In this document: positions 8,458 through 17,279 of the stretch, in pieces
Numbering within the stretch: position 1 is the stretch's first letter
Layout of the letters: each line of letters opens with the position of its first letter
Assembly (NCBI RefSeq): GCF_036388275.1
Contig: NZ_DASVSF010000108.1
Coordinates: forward strand, 37,583 to 101,582
DNA length: 64,000 nucleotides
From: Longimicrobium sp.
GTDB lineage: Bacteria > Gemmatimonadota > Gemmatimonadetes > Longimicrobiales > Longimicrobiaceae
Reading direction: 5' to 3'
Position numbers and translations under genes: made by a program
The notes under the pieces: generated by a model
Told to the model about the DNA's origin: nothing
Databases searched by the model: none
The model's input: the letters and a program-made list of their open reading frames with translations, nothing else

Positions 8458-9585
8458 TCATTCTACCGCCGCAGATACTTCGCGCGTCACGAACTCGATC
8501 CGTCGTTCCAGCATCCGGCGGAAATTCTTTCCTCCACCGGTGGTCATTTCTCTAAACTCTCCATCGCGCTTGACACCCTCGAACCGCTCGCGAATACGCG
8601 CAATCTGCCCCGCATCATCAGAATCGATAATTCCAAGATGCGGAATCAAGCTCAGGGCGAATGCCTCATAGTGGAGGGACAGGAACTGGGCTGGCCGACG
8701 TTCTCCGGCGACAACGCCAGTGAATGCATTCTCACCCAAGGTCATCCGAAGGATTCGGAACGTCCGTTCAAACTGATCTTGCTCATTCTGGTACTCGAAG
8801 GGAACGCTTTTGCTGGAGACCTTCTCCATATACTCCGTAAGAAAGTCGCCTATGTTATGCACGTACGTGGGCATGTCATTCTTGAAAGCAAAAAACCGAA
8901 GCACCAGTTCCTGATCGTACTTCTCTTTCCGCTTCTCCTCCGACAGATAGGCGATGCATGTCTTAAAATCCTCATTACGGCTCAGCGTAGCAACGAATTC
9001 GTTGAAGGCTGGATCCAGCAGCCGGATGGTACAATTCCGAATCTCCTGCTCCGACGCGAGTTCGCCCCCAGTGTTCAAGCGCTTGAACATGTAGTATCGC
9101 AGGCGCGGATCGCTCTCTTTACGGATTACCTCAACACGAACGAATGCACGTTTGAGTTTGATAGCAAGGGCGCGGGGCAATGTCTCGTACGTGAGCCCGT
9201 TTAATTCGGGAACGATGTCGCATTCCGAGAGAGCGAGGCCCTCCAACGGCTCTCCGCCCTCGTCCCGCAGCAAACCGCGGAAATGAATGTAAGAGGACAG
9301 CCGTTGAAGCCCATCGATCAGTTCATAAGCTCCTTGGGCACGCTCGATGACGAACAGTGGCGGGAGCGGCATTTCCAGAATCAACGATTCGATCAGACGG
9401 GACTGCTTTCCTTCTGACCACCGAAATAGTCGCTGATAGTCCGGCGAGATAATCAGTTCATCATTGGCGTACATGTCCAATAATTCGTTGAATGATAGAT
9501 CAAGGCTTTGGGTTCGGACTACTTCAATCCGTTGGTCCACGGCAGAGATAACATCGATTCCTGCAGCTTCTTGGTTGATGCTCAT
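8458..9585 (-). CDS. DUF262 (GmrS/ParB-like) protein without DUF1524
   Basis: 375 residues from ATG 9585. The N-terminal half has the DUF262 hallmarks: QRLFRW (51-56), MPLPP (72-76) and DGLQR (91-95), where the family norm is DGQQR. DUF262 domains act as NTP-dependent sensors in GmrSD, BrxU and SspE-type defence. No HNH (DUF1524) module follows, so nuclease activity must come from a partner, presumably the HEPN protein one base downstream. It starts five bases after the methyltransferase stop. The Q-to-L change in DGQQR could alter nucleotide use. Confidence 0.85.
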   Translation of the reverse strand: MSINQEAAGIDVISAVDQRIEVVRTQSLDLSFNELLDMYANDELIISPDYQRLFRWSEGKQSRLIESLILEMPLPPLFVIERAQGAYELIDGLQRLSSYIHFRGLLRDEGGEPLEGLALSECDIVPELNGLTYETLPRALAIKLKRAFVRVEVIRKESDPRLRYYMFKRLNTGGELASEQEIRNCTIRLLDPAFNEFVATLSRNEDFKTCIAYLSEEKRKEKYDQELVLRFFAFKNDMPTYVHNIGDFLTEYMEKVSSKSVPFEYQNEQDQFERTFRILRMTLGENAFTGVVAGERRPAQFLSLHYEAFALSLIPHLGIIDSDDAGQIARIRERFEGVKRDGEFREMTTGGGKNFRRMLERRIEFVTREVSAAVE

Positions 9586-9590
9586 ATTGC

Positions 9591-10871
9591 TTATCCTTGT
9601 TTGTTGAGCACGAGCGCACACTCTACTGCCTTCGTTACTTTACGGTACTCGCGACCACGCGGGTGAATCGCCGCGAGATTCGCTCCAACCTTGAAGTTGG
9701 TCTGAGTCGCTACTGACCAACCCATGGACTCACCCATTTCTACCACGATACGTGGAAGGTTGATGTGTAGTTCTTTGTAATAGGAGTCCTGGACGACGAT
9801 CACCGACTTACCACCTGGCACAAGAATACGGTCCACTTCCTGTAAGGACCGGAACATCGAATCAAAATATTGCACGAAGTAGTTGAAGTAGTAAGTAGAA
9901 GACGCGCGCGAGCGATGAGTCTCGACTTCTTTCAGAACGTTGTGAGAGGTGGCTCCCCAATGCGGGGATAACTTAATCTCCCGACGAGCCATCGTGGGAG
10001 TTCCAGTCATGCGATCTCGCATCAGGTCGTCTTCAGCACGTGAGCAACCTAGGATCGCGAGTTCGGGTCGCGTAGCCACCACATAGTCAATCCTCGTAAG
10101 GTACGGAGGTGACGTTACGACTGCATCGATACCTGCGTCCGGTAGGGGCATAGAATCCGCAGAGGCGACCTCTAATCTGCAGTGTCTTCGGGTGTGTGAC
10201 TCCGTTGCGCAGGTTGAGCCAGAGATAATCGAGTCCATCTCTGCCACGTTGCTAAGAAAGGCATTGTTCACCGTAGTCCGGTCAACAGACAGCTTATCTT
10301 CGGGCCCACCATCTTTGATCCAGGTCGGATTAGATGTTAGGAACGGCCCCAGGAATCCACGCGTGGACCGAAACAGCGCAACGTAAAAGAACGCAGCTAA
10401 CGAGGAAACCTCACTGAGAGGCGAGCAGTACAGACGCTGATACTCATCGCGATCCAGCAGCAGCTCCTGAATCGCATGATCAAAGGTTCGAATAACAGAC
10501 GCACTCGTCAAATCGAACCATCTGGTTAGAGGATCTGTTGCGGTGGAATCTAAGGGTAGACGACTTGCTTGATTGATGATTGCCCGGGCGAGCTTTCTTA
10601 AACTCCCATGGGCACGATAATCCAAGAGACGTGCCTTCGCCACGACTACCATTACCGGATTCAGGTCAAAACCTGTCGCATGGTATCCAAGCTCACTGGC
10701 CAATTGTGTGCTCGTACCGCTTCCATTCCACGGATCTAATACCTGCGCCTCAGGGTGCAACCCGATGGACGAGAGCGCATCTCGAACGAAGTGGTCGGAA
10801 TAACCAGCATAGTAGCTGTACCAATTCGACCGACTGCCTTTCTCGGTCGCGCGGCGCTTCGGATTCCTCAA
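9591..10871 (-). CDS. DNA methyltransferase (SPPY type)
   Basis: 426 residues. DPWNGSGT (46-53) with GFDLNP is the SAM-binding motif I, and TSPPY (253-257) is the catalytic motif IV, the order motif I then IV and the SPPY form being usual for N4-cytosine or related amino-methyltransferases. First gene of the MTase-DUF262-HEPN operon. The start is probably TTG 10871, with GGAG just upstream; no in-frame ATG fits better. The nearby bases are much less GC-rich than the flanking efflux operon, consistent with acquisition by transfer. Target sequence cannot be read from the gene. Confidence 0.88.
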   Translation of the reverse strand: MRNPKRRATEKGSRSNWYSYYAGYSDHFVRDALSSIGLHPEAQVLDPWNGSGTSTQLASELGYHATGFDLNPVMVVVAKARLLDYRAHGSLRKLARAIINQASRLPLDSTATDPLTRWFDLTSASVIRTFDHAIQELLLDRDEYQRLYCSPLSEVSSLAAFFYVALFRSTRGFLGPFLTSNPTWIKDGGPEDKLSVDRTTVNNAFLSNVAEMDSIISGSTCATESHTRRHCRLEVASADSMPLPDAGIDAVVTSPPYLTRIDYVVATRPELAILGCSRAEDDLMRDRMTGTPTMARREIKLSPHWGATSHNVLKEVETHRSRASSTYYFNYFVQYFDSMFRSLQEVDRILVPGGKSVIVVQDSYYKELHINLPRIVVEMGESMGWSVATQTNFKVGANLAAIHPRGREYRKVTKAVECALVLNKQG

Positions 10872-10890
10872 TGGCTCCGGCTCAGGACAA

Positions 10891-10906
10891 AGTCAATGTG
10901 TTGACT
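10891..10906. promoter_or_regulatory. Palindromic operator candidate upstream of methyltransferase operon
   Basis: AGTCAA (10891-10896), TGTG, TTGACT (10901-10906) is a perfect 6-bp inverted repeat 20 bases upstream of the methyltransferase start, a natural controller-protein site. Confidence 0.45.
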
Positions 10907-10996
10907 CAGACGCAGCATTCTCATCGTTCTCAGCGCCGATGTCAACACTGCCTCTGGAATGAGCATGGTGCCAAAGCACAGAGGCACAACATGCAG

Positions 10997-11027
10997 GCGG
11001 CGCGGCCCCCGCCGGGAGCCGCGCCGC
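10997..11027. repeat. GC-rich hairpin, copy 3 of 3
   Basis: Arms GCGGCGCGGC and GCCGCGCCGC are the same as at 3213-3243 and 7116-7146, here followed on the plus strand by TTCGTTTT. It lies 50 bases beyond the stop of the RND gene and could stop transcripts entering from either side. Copies 2 and 3 bracket the defence cassette. Confidence 0.7.
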
Positions 11028-11075
11028 TTCGTTTTAAATCTAGCCCTCCGTTCGCCGCGCTTCCGCGCGCCGCCG

Positions 11076-14000
11076 TCAGTCCGCCGCGATGGGCTCCGGG
11101 CGCGGGGCCGTCACCGGCGCGCGGTGCGCCTTCGTCGCGCCGCGGCGGAAGAGGCGGTTGGTGAAGTCGTCCAGGAGCGTGTAGACCACCGGCACCACGA
11201 ACAGCGTCAGCAGCGTGGACGTGATCAGCCCGCCGATGACGGCGCGGCCCATGGGGGCGCGCTGCTCGGCGCCCTCGCCCAGCGCCAGCGCCAGCGGCAG
11301 CATGCCGAAGATCATCGCCACGGTAGTCATGATGATGGGCCGCAGGCGCGTGCGCCCGGCCGAAAGCAGCGCCTCGCGCCGCCCCATCCCCTCCTCGCGC
11401 TGCTGGTTGGCGAAATCCACCAGCAGAATGCCGTTCTTGGTCACCAGGCCCATCAGCATGATGATGCCGATCATGGTGAACACGTTCAGGTTGCCGCCCG
11501 TGGCCAGCAGCGCCAGCGCCACGCCGATGAACGAAAGCGGCAGCGCCAGCATGATGGCCAGCGGCTGAAGGAACGAGCCGAACAGCGACGCCAGGATGAT
11601 GTAGATGAAGATCACCGCCATCCCCAGCGCCGCCAGCACGAAGCCCTTGGTCTCGTTCAGGCTCTGCACGTCGCCTCGGAACACCGTGCGGTACCCCGCC
11701 GGCAGCCCCGCCGAGTCCAGCGCCGCCTGCGCCTCCGCCGCCACAGTGCCCGTCGCGAAGCCGGGAAGCACGCCGGCGGAGATGGAGATCTGCCGCTCCA
11801 GCGACGCCCGCTCGATCTGCTGCGGGCCCATCCCCGGCCGCACCGTGGCCACCTGCGACAGCGGGATCATCGCCGGCTGCCCGCTCGCCCCGTCCACCGA
11901 GCTGCTGGGCACCACGATCCCCGCCACGTCGGCCGCCGAGGTGCGCACCGAGTCGGGGTAGATCACCACCACGTCGTGGCTGTAGCCCTGCTCGTCTTCC
12001 CACTGGGTGGCGCGCTGGCCGGTGAACAGCGGCTGCAGCGTCTGCGCGATGCTCCCGATGCCCACGCCCGCCGCCCATGCCTGCTCGCGGTCCACGTCCA
12101 CGTCCAGCTGCGGGATCTCGCCTTCCTGGCTGCTGTTGGGCTCGGCCACGCCGGGCACGCTTTCCAGCACCGCCATCACCTGCTCGGCCGCCAGCTTCAG
12201 CCGCTCCTGCTCCGGCCCCTGCACGTTCACCTGGATGGGCTGGCGGAAGCCGCCGAAGATGGTGGGCGTGCCGGTGATGTTCGCCCGCGCGCCGGGAATC
12301 CTGGCCAGCTGCCCGCGCAGGTCGTCCTGGATCTCCTGCTGCGACCGCGCACGCTCGTCCCGCGGCTTCAGCTTCACGAAGATGCGCCCGTTGTTCGGCG
12401 ATCCGCGGAAGCCGCCGCCGATGGACATGTAGGTGAAGTCCACCTCCGGCATCTTGCGCAGCACGGTCCCCAGCTCGTGCCCGCGCGCCACGGTGTACTC
12501 CAGCCGAGAGCCCGGCGTCACGCGGAAGTTCACGTTGAACTCGCCGCCGTCGAAGTCCGGCACCCAGGTAAAGCCCAGCCGGGGGATGATGAGCATGGAC
12601 GCCACGATGCACGCCGCGGCGAATCCCACGACCGTCTTGCGGTGGTCCAGCGCCCAGGCCAGCCCGCGGGGATATCGGTCCGCGACGCGCTCGAACCAGG
12701 CGTTGAAGGACAGGGCCACGCGGCGGATGGGGTTGCGCGCCCGCGGCTGCGCCTCGCCATGGTGCAGCGCCTCCGGGTCCGGCCACACGCTGGAAAGCAT
12801 GGGGTCCAGCGTGAACGACACGAACAGCGACACCAGCACCGCGAACGCCACGACGACGCCGAACTGGAAGAAGATCAGGCCGATCTGCCCGCCCATGAAG
12901 GCCACGGGAATGAACACGGCGATCACCGCCAGCGTGGTGCTGACCACCGCCAGCCCGATCTCGCTGGTGCCCTCGCGCGCGGCGGTGTGATGGTCCTTCC
13001 CCATCGACACGTGCCGGACGATGTTCTCGCGCACCACGATGGCGTCGTCGATCAGCAGGCCGATGGCCAGCGACAGCGCCAGCAGCGTCATGGTGTTGAT
13101 GGTGAACCCGAACACCCACATCCCGAAGTACGCCGAGATGATGGAGATGGGCAGCGCCAGCCCGGTGATGATCGTCGACCGCCAGGAGTTCAAGAAGAAG
13201 TAGATGATGGCGATGCAGAGGATGGCGCCCAGGATCAGCTCGTGCTGCACCGACTCCAGCGACGCGCGGATGCGGCGCGAGTCGTCGCTCACCACCGTCA
13301 TCTTCACGTCGGACGGCAGCTGCGCCTGCAGGGCATCCACCTCGGCGCGCACGCGGTCGGCTACCTCCACGGTGTTGCTTCCGCTGATCTTCAGGATCTC
13401 GACGGAGAGCGCGCGCCCCTCGTTCAGGTAGCTGGCGCTGCGGGCCTCCGCCGTGCCATCCACCACCGTGCCGACGTCGCCCAGGCGCACCGGCACGCCG
13501 CCGCGCACGGCCACGGTCACGTCGCGGAAGGTGCGCGGGTCTTCCACGCGGCCGGTGATGCGCACCAGTCGCTCCACGTCGCCGCGGCGCACGCGGCCGG
13601 CGGGCACTTCCTGGTTTTCGCGCTGCAGCGCCTGCGTCACCTGCGGGGGCGAGATGGCGTACGCCCGCATGGCGTCGGGGTTCAGCTGCACCTGGATCTG
13701 CCGGTTCGTGCCGCCGATCAGGTTCACGCCGCCCACCCCGGGAATGGCCTCCAGCCGGGTGCTGATCACCTCGTCGGCCAGCTCGGTCAGCTCGCGCAGG
13801 GGGCGGTCGCCGCTCTGCACGGCGATGGACATGATGGCGCGCTCGTTGGGGTCGAACCGGATGATCACCGGGTCGTCGATGTCCGGGGGCAGCTGGCGGC
13901 GCATGCGGGCGATCTTGGACTGCACCTCCTGCTGGGCCGCCATCACGTTCACGCCCAGCTGCAGCTGCACGCGCACCAGGGAGCTTCCCTCCAGCGAGGT

Positions 14001-14246
14001 GCTGGTGATCTCCTGGATCCCCTGCACGGTGTTCAGCGCCTCTTCGATGGGCTTGCTGACCTCGCGCTCCATCACCTCGGGGCTGGCGCCCGGATAGGAT
14101 GTCTGCGCCACCACGATGGGGTAGCTGACGTCCGGGTATTCGTCGATGGCCAGCCGCTGGTAGCCGATGACGCCCAGCACCACCAGCGTCACCATCATCA
14201 TGGTGGCGAACACCGGCCGCTTGATGGATACGTCCGAAAGGAACAT
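11076..14246 (-). CDS. RND multidrug efflux permease, HAE1/AcrB family
   Basis: 1056 residues, full family length. MFLSDVSIKRPVFATMMMVT starts the first membrane helix; two large periplasmic loops follow, and the central helix carries GLLIDDAIVVREN with the paired aspartates of the proton relay. The second half repeats the pattern (SFIGVALALLATGG, MGLVTKNGILLVDFA). It drives proton-dependent export of hydrophobic compounds through the TolC partner. Third gene of the operon, separated from the adaptor by about 250 bases holding a repeat element. Closest in form to MdtB/MexB-type drug pumps; substrate unknown. Confidence 0.95.
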   Translation of the reverse strand: MFLSDVSIKRPVFATMMMVTLVVLGVIGYQRLAIDEYPDVSYPIVVAQTSYPGASPEVMEREVSKPIEEALNTVQGIQEITSTSLEGSSLVRVQLQLGVNVMAAQQEVQSKIARMRRQLPPDIDDPVIIRFDPNERAIMSIAVQSGDRPLRELTELADEVISTRLEAIPGVGGVNLIGGTNRQIQVQLNPDAMRAYAISPPQVTQALQRENQEVPAGRVRRGDVERLVRITGRVEDPRTFRDVTVAVRGGVPVRLGDVGTVVDGTAEARSASYLNEGRALSVEILKISGSNTVEVADRVRAEVDALQAQLPSDVKMTVVSDDSRRIRASLESVQHELILGAILCIAIIYFFLNSWRSTIITGLALPISIISAYFGMWVFGFTINTMTLLALSLAIGLLIDDAIVVRENIVRHVSMGKDHHTAAREGTSEIGLAVVSTTLAVIAVFIPVAFMGGQIGLIFFQFGVVVAFAVLVSLFVSFTLDPMLSSVWPDPEALHHGEAQPRARNPIRRVALSFNAWFERVADRYPRGLAWALDHRKTVVGFAAACIVASMLIIPRLGFTWVPDFDGGEFNVNFRVTPGSRLEYTVARGHELGTVLRKMPEVDFTYMSIGGGFRGSPNNGRIFVKLKPRDERARSQQEIQDDLRGQLARIPGARANITGTPTIFGGFRQPIQVNVQGPEQERLKLAAEQVMAVLESVPGVAEPNSSQEGEIPQLDVDVDREQAWAAGVGIGSIAQTLQPLFTGQRATQWEDEQGYSHDVVVIYPDSVRTSAADVAGIVVPSSSVDGASGQPAMIPLSQVATVRPGMGPQQIERASLERQISISAGVLPGFATGTVAAEAQAALDSAGLPAGYRTVFRGDVQSLNETKGFVLAALGMAVIFIYIILASLFGSFLQPLAIMLALPLSFIGVALALLATGGNLNVFTMIGIIMLMGLVTKNGILLVDFANQQREEGMGRREALLSAGRTRLRPIIMTTVAMIFGMLPLALALGEGAEQRAPMGRAVIGGLITSTLLTLFVVPVVYTLLDDFTNRLFRRGATKAHRAPVTAPRPEPIAAD

Positions 14247-14274
14247 CCCCGCCTTCTCTTCGTCTCTTGGTTTT

Positions 14275-14463
14275 CGGATGTCATCCCGACGGAGCGGCCA
14301 CGATCAAGCTGCCGTCTGAACGACAGACCGTAGCGACCGAGGGATCCGCCACACACTCCGCACTGGTGCACCACGCCTGCATCGTGGCGGATTCCTCAGT
14401 CGGCCCGCCGGGCGTGGGGGCACTCCGCTGCGATCCGCCCGGGGCCTCCTTCGGAATGACACT
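14275..14463. repeat. MITE-like element (family B) inside the efflux operon
   Basis: Starts TGTCATCCCGACGGAGCGGCC and ends GGCCTCCTTCGGAATGACAC, imperfect terminal inverted repeats. Internally it has two copies, in opposite orientation, of a module like GACCGAGGGATCCGCCACACA. It fills the gap between the adaptor stop and the permease start and may separate their expression. Confidence 0.6.
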
Positions 14464-14493
14464 CGCGCGGGGGCCCAGTCAGCGTCGGGTTCG

Positions 14494-15666
14494 TCAGCCG
14501 CCGCGGGCGCCGCCCTTGCCCTTGCCCTTTTCCGGCCCGCCCTCGCCCGCCATGCGCACGGCCATCCCCTCGCCCAGCACGCCCACGTTGCCGGCGATCA
14601 CGCGGTCGCCCTCCGACAGGCCGGTGAGCACCTGCACCAGCCCCTGCGCCTCGTCCTTGAGGCCCACGGTCACCGGGGCCACGTCGACCTTGCCGTCCAC
14701 CACGCGGTAGACCACCTGCCCACCGCCCTCGCCCCCCTCGCGGATGGCGGAGGCGGGCACCACCATCGCCCCCTCGACCACGCGCGAAACGATGCGCCCG
14801 CTGGCGAAGGTGCCGGCGCGCAGCCGGCCCTCGGCGTTGGGCACCTGCACGTACACCGTGACCGAGCGGCTGCCGGGGTCCACCGACGGGCTGATGCGCG
14901 CCACGCGGCCGGTGAACTGCGAACCATCCGCCGTAAACCGCACGCTCTGCCCCGCGGCCACCCCGGCGGCGGCGCGCTCGGGAACGGCGGCGGCCAGCTC
15001 CAGCACGTCGCCGCGGACGAGGGTGAACAGACTGGCGTTCCGCGTGACGTGCTCGCCCGGGTTCACCGTCCGGCGCTCGATCACCCCGCTGACGGGTGCC
15101 ACCACGCGGGTGTCGCCCACCTCGCGGCGGGTGCTGCCCCGGCGCGCCTGGGCGCTGGCCAGGCGGGCGCGGGCCGCGGCCACGGCGCCCTCGGCCACGC
15201 GCACGTCGCGCTCGGGGATGGCGCCCTCGCGGTGAAGCTCGCGGTTCTGGTCCAGCGTCCACTGCGCGGTGCCCAGCTCGCTGCGCGCGGCGGCCACGTC
15301 GGCGTCGGCGCTGCGGGCGTTGCCGGCCTGGTCGCCCGCCTCGAACACGGCCAGCAGCTGGCCGGCGCGCACGGGCTGCCCCTCGCGCACGTACACCTGC
15401 ACCACGTCGCCCTCCAGCCGGGCGCGCACCTCGGCGCGCTCCAGCGGCTCCAGGTTGCCGGTGACGGGAATGGCGTCTTCCAGCGGCATCAGCTGGGGCG
15501 TGGTCACGTCCGTAGCCGCCAGGGTGACGGAGGGGCCGCGCCCCCCGCCGGGGCCGCCCGGACCGCCCTTGGGGGTCTCGGCGCCCGCATCCTTGGAGCA
15601 GGCGGCCGCCGTGGCCAGCAGGGTGCCGCAGGCGACGGCGCGAAGCGATGAATGCAGGAAGTGCAT
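14494..15666 (-). CDS. RND efflux periplasmic adaptor (membrane fusion protein)
   Basis: 390 residues. MHFLHSSLRAVACGTLLATA leads to a lipobox-like AAAC, so it is probably lipid anchored. The lipoyl half-motifs (RARLEGDVVQVYVREGQPVR and VVAPVSGVIERRTVNPGEHV) flank a coiled-coil hairpin with Ala/Arg-rich helices, followed by beta-barrel and membrane-proximal domains. Bridges the RND pump and TolC. The C-terminus is Gly/Lys-rich (GKGKGGARGG). The ATG at 15666 lies eight bases after the TolC-like stop; the frame is open far upstream but only as antisense shadow of that gene. Confidence 0.9.
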   Translation of the reverse strand: MHFLHSSLRAVACGTLLATAAACSKDAGAETPKGGPGGPGGGRGPSVTLAATDVTTPQLMPLEDAIPVTGNLEPLERAEVRARLEGDVVQVYVREGQPVRAGQLLAVFEAGDQAGNARSADADVAAARSELGTAQWTLDQNRELHREGAIPERDVRVAEGAVAAARARLASAQARRGSTRREVGDTRVVAPVSGVIERRTVNPGEHVTRNASLFTLVRGDVLELAAAVPERAAAGVAAGQSVRFTADGSQFTGRVARISPSVDPGSRSVTVYVQVPNAEGRLRAGTFASGRIVSRVVEGAMVVPASAIREGGEGGGQVVYRVVDGKVDVAPVTVGLKDEAQGLVQVLTGLSEGDRVIAGNVGVLGEGMAVRMAGEGGPEKGKGKGGARGG

Positions 15667-15674
15667 CGACGGGA

Positions 15675-17117
15675 TCACGGTGCGGTCGCCGAGGGCGACG
15701 GAATGGGCCGGCCCAGCGCGCGCGCCTGCTCGGCCGCCGCCAGGTACAGATCGAAGGTGGCGCGCGCCTCGTTGGTGCGCGCGGTCAGCAGGGCCAGCTG
15801 CGCGTCGGACACGTCGAGCTGCGTTCCCAGCCCGCGGGCGTAGCGCAGCGAGGCCAGGCGAAAGGCCTCCTCTGCCTCGGCCACGGTCTGGCGCACGGCC
15901 TCGAAGATGGCGCGCGCGCGGGCCATCTCGGCGCGCGCGGCGGCGGCCTGGGCGTTCGCCGTCTCCCGCGCCTGCTGCGCCTGCAGGTCGGCCACGGACG
16001 CCAGGGCGCGCGCCTGGCGCAGGTCGTTGCGGCCGCGCATGCCGTCGAACAGGGGAAAGCTGACGGCCAGCTGCAGCGAGCGGTCCGTGAACCATCCGCC
16101 GTTCTGCTGCGTGCACACGCGGTCGTCGGCGCTGCCCGCGGGACAGTCCACCGTCTCCAGCGCGCCCACCCGCAGCGGCAGCGTCCAGTCCTGCGGGTAC
16201 GCGGCCCAGCCGTTCACCAGGTTCACCGACACGGTGGGGAGCATGGCCGAGCGCGCGATGCGCGCCTGGGCATCCGACGCCTGGGCCCGCAGCCGCGCGG
16301 CGCGCACGCCGGGAAGCGCGTCCAGCGCCGCCGAGTCTACCAGCGCCGCGCCCGCGGATCGATCCGCGATGGCGGCCACCGTCTCCGGCTGCAGGGTGGT
16401 GGTCAGGCGGATGGGCCGATTCTCGGGAATGTTGGTGATCCGCCGCAGCTCCAGCAGCGCCAGCTCGCGCTCGCCGCGCGCCTGGATGGCCAGCGGCTCC
16501 AGGTTGCTGCGCTCCACCCGTGCGCGAAGCACGTCGTAGCGCGAGCCGCGGCCCGCCGCCTCGAACTGCTCGGCCTGGCGGACGCGCGCGGCGGCCAGCG
16601 CCACGTTGGTGTCCTGGATGGCCACCAGCCGCTCGGCGAGCTGCGCGCGCAGGTACGCCTGCAGCGTCAGCAGCTGCACGTCCGTCTGCGTGGCCTCCAG
16701 GTCCGCCGCGGCCGCCTCGCGCTGGCGGCTGGCCGCGCGGATGCCCTGCACCCCCCGGCCGCCCTGGTACAGGGGGACGGACAGGTTCAGGTTGGCGCCG
16801 TAGGTGTTGGGCTGGTTGAAGATCTGCCCCACGGCCTGCGCGCGCGCGTTCTCGAAGACGTGGCTGAAGTTGCTGTTGAGGCGCAGCGCGGGAAGCTGCG
16901 CCGCGCGGGCGCTGCCCACGGCGGCGGAGGCCACGTCCAGCCGGCCCGCGGCGAGCCCGACCTCTTCGCCCTGCCCGGCCAGGCGCAGTGCCTGCTCCAG
17001 CGGCAGGTCCAGCGTGTCGCCGGCCTGTGCGGAAAGCGGCGCGGCGGCGGCCAGCGCCAGCAATAGAAACGCGGCCCCGTGCATCCGGGGGGCGCGTGCA
17101 AGGAACTTCGTCATCAC
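15675..17117 (-). CDS. TolC-family outer membrane efflux protein
   Basis: 480 residues. Signal peptide (MHGAAFLLLALAAAAPLSAQ) then two structural repeats of long Ala/Arg-rich helices with beta-strand segments, as in TolC/OprM. First gene of the TolC-adaptor-RND operon. A GC hairpin (GGCCGGCGC/GCGCCGGCC, about 17132-17151) lies in its leader. Start ATG 17117 or the next codon. Forms the outer-membrane exit duct. Confidence 0.9.
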   Translation of the reverse strand: MMTKFLARAPRMHGAAFLLLALAAAAPLSAQAGDTLDLPLEQALRLAGQGEEVGLAAGRLDVASAAVGSARAAQLPALRLNSNFSHVFENARAQAVGQIFNQPNTYGANLNLSVPLYQGGRGVQGIRAASRQREAAAADLEATQTDVQLLTLQAYLRAQLAERLVAIQDTNVALAAARVRQAEQFEAAGRGSRYDVLRARVERSNLEPLAIQARGERELALLELRRITNIPENRPIRLTTTLQPETVAAIADRSAGAALVDSAALDALPGVRAARLRAQASDAQARIARSAMLPTVSVNLVNGWAAYPQDWTLPLRVGALETVDCPAGSADDRVCTQQNGGWFTDRSLQLAVSFPLFDGMRGRNDLRQARALASVADLQAQQARETANAQAAAARAEMARARAIFEAVRQTVAEAEEAFRLASLRYARGLGTQLDVSDAQLALLTARTNEARATFDLYLAAAEQARALGRPIPSPSATAP

Positions 17118-17279
17118 GGAGGTACACCCGGGCCGGCGCGTGCGCCGGCCGTCTGCGAGGGAAACGGCCCGGAAGAACCGGGACGGTGCTAATTTAGCCG
17201 CAGAGGACGGGCGATTGAACCCCCGGCGAACGCGGCCCTCGTCAACAGGACACGCGTTCCGGCGGATTCGTTGGATGCG

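Noticed and set aside
10959..14333. Very long plus-strand open frame opposite the RND pump
   Set aside because: Antisense shadow of a complete HAE1 permease in high-GC DNA; composition is His/Arg/Gln-rich with no domain.
14494..17127. Single 877-codon minus-strand frame joining TolC-like and adaptor regions
   Set aside because: The first half is an out-of-frame shadow of the TolC gene; the adaptor has its own signal peptide and start at 15666.
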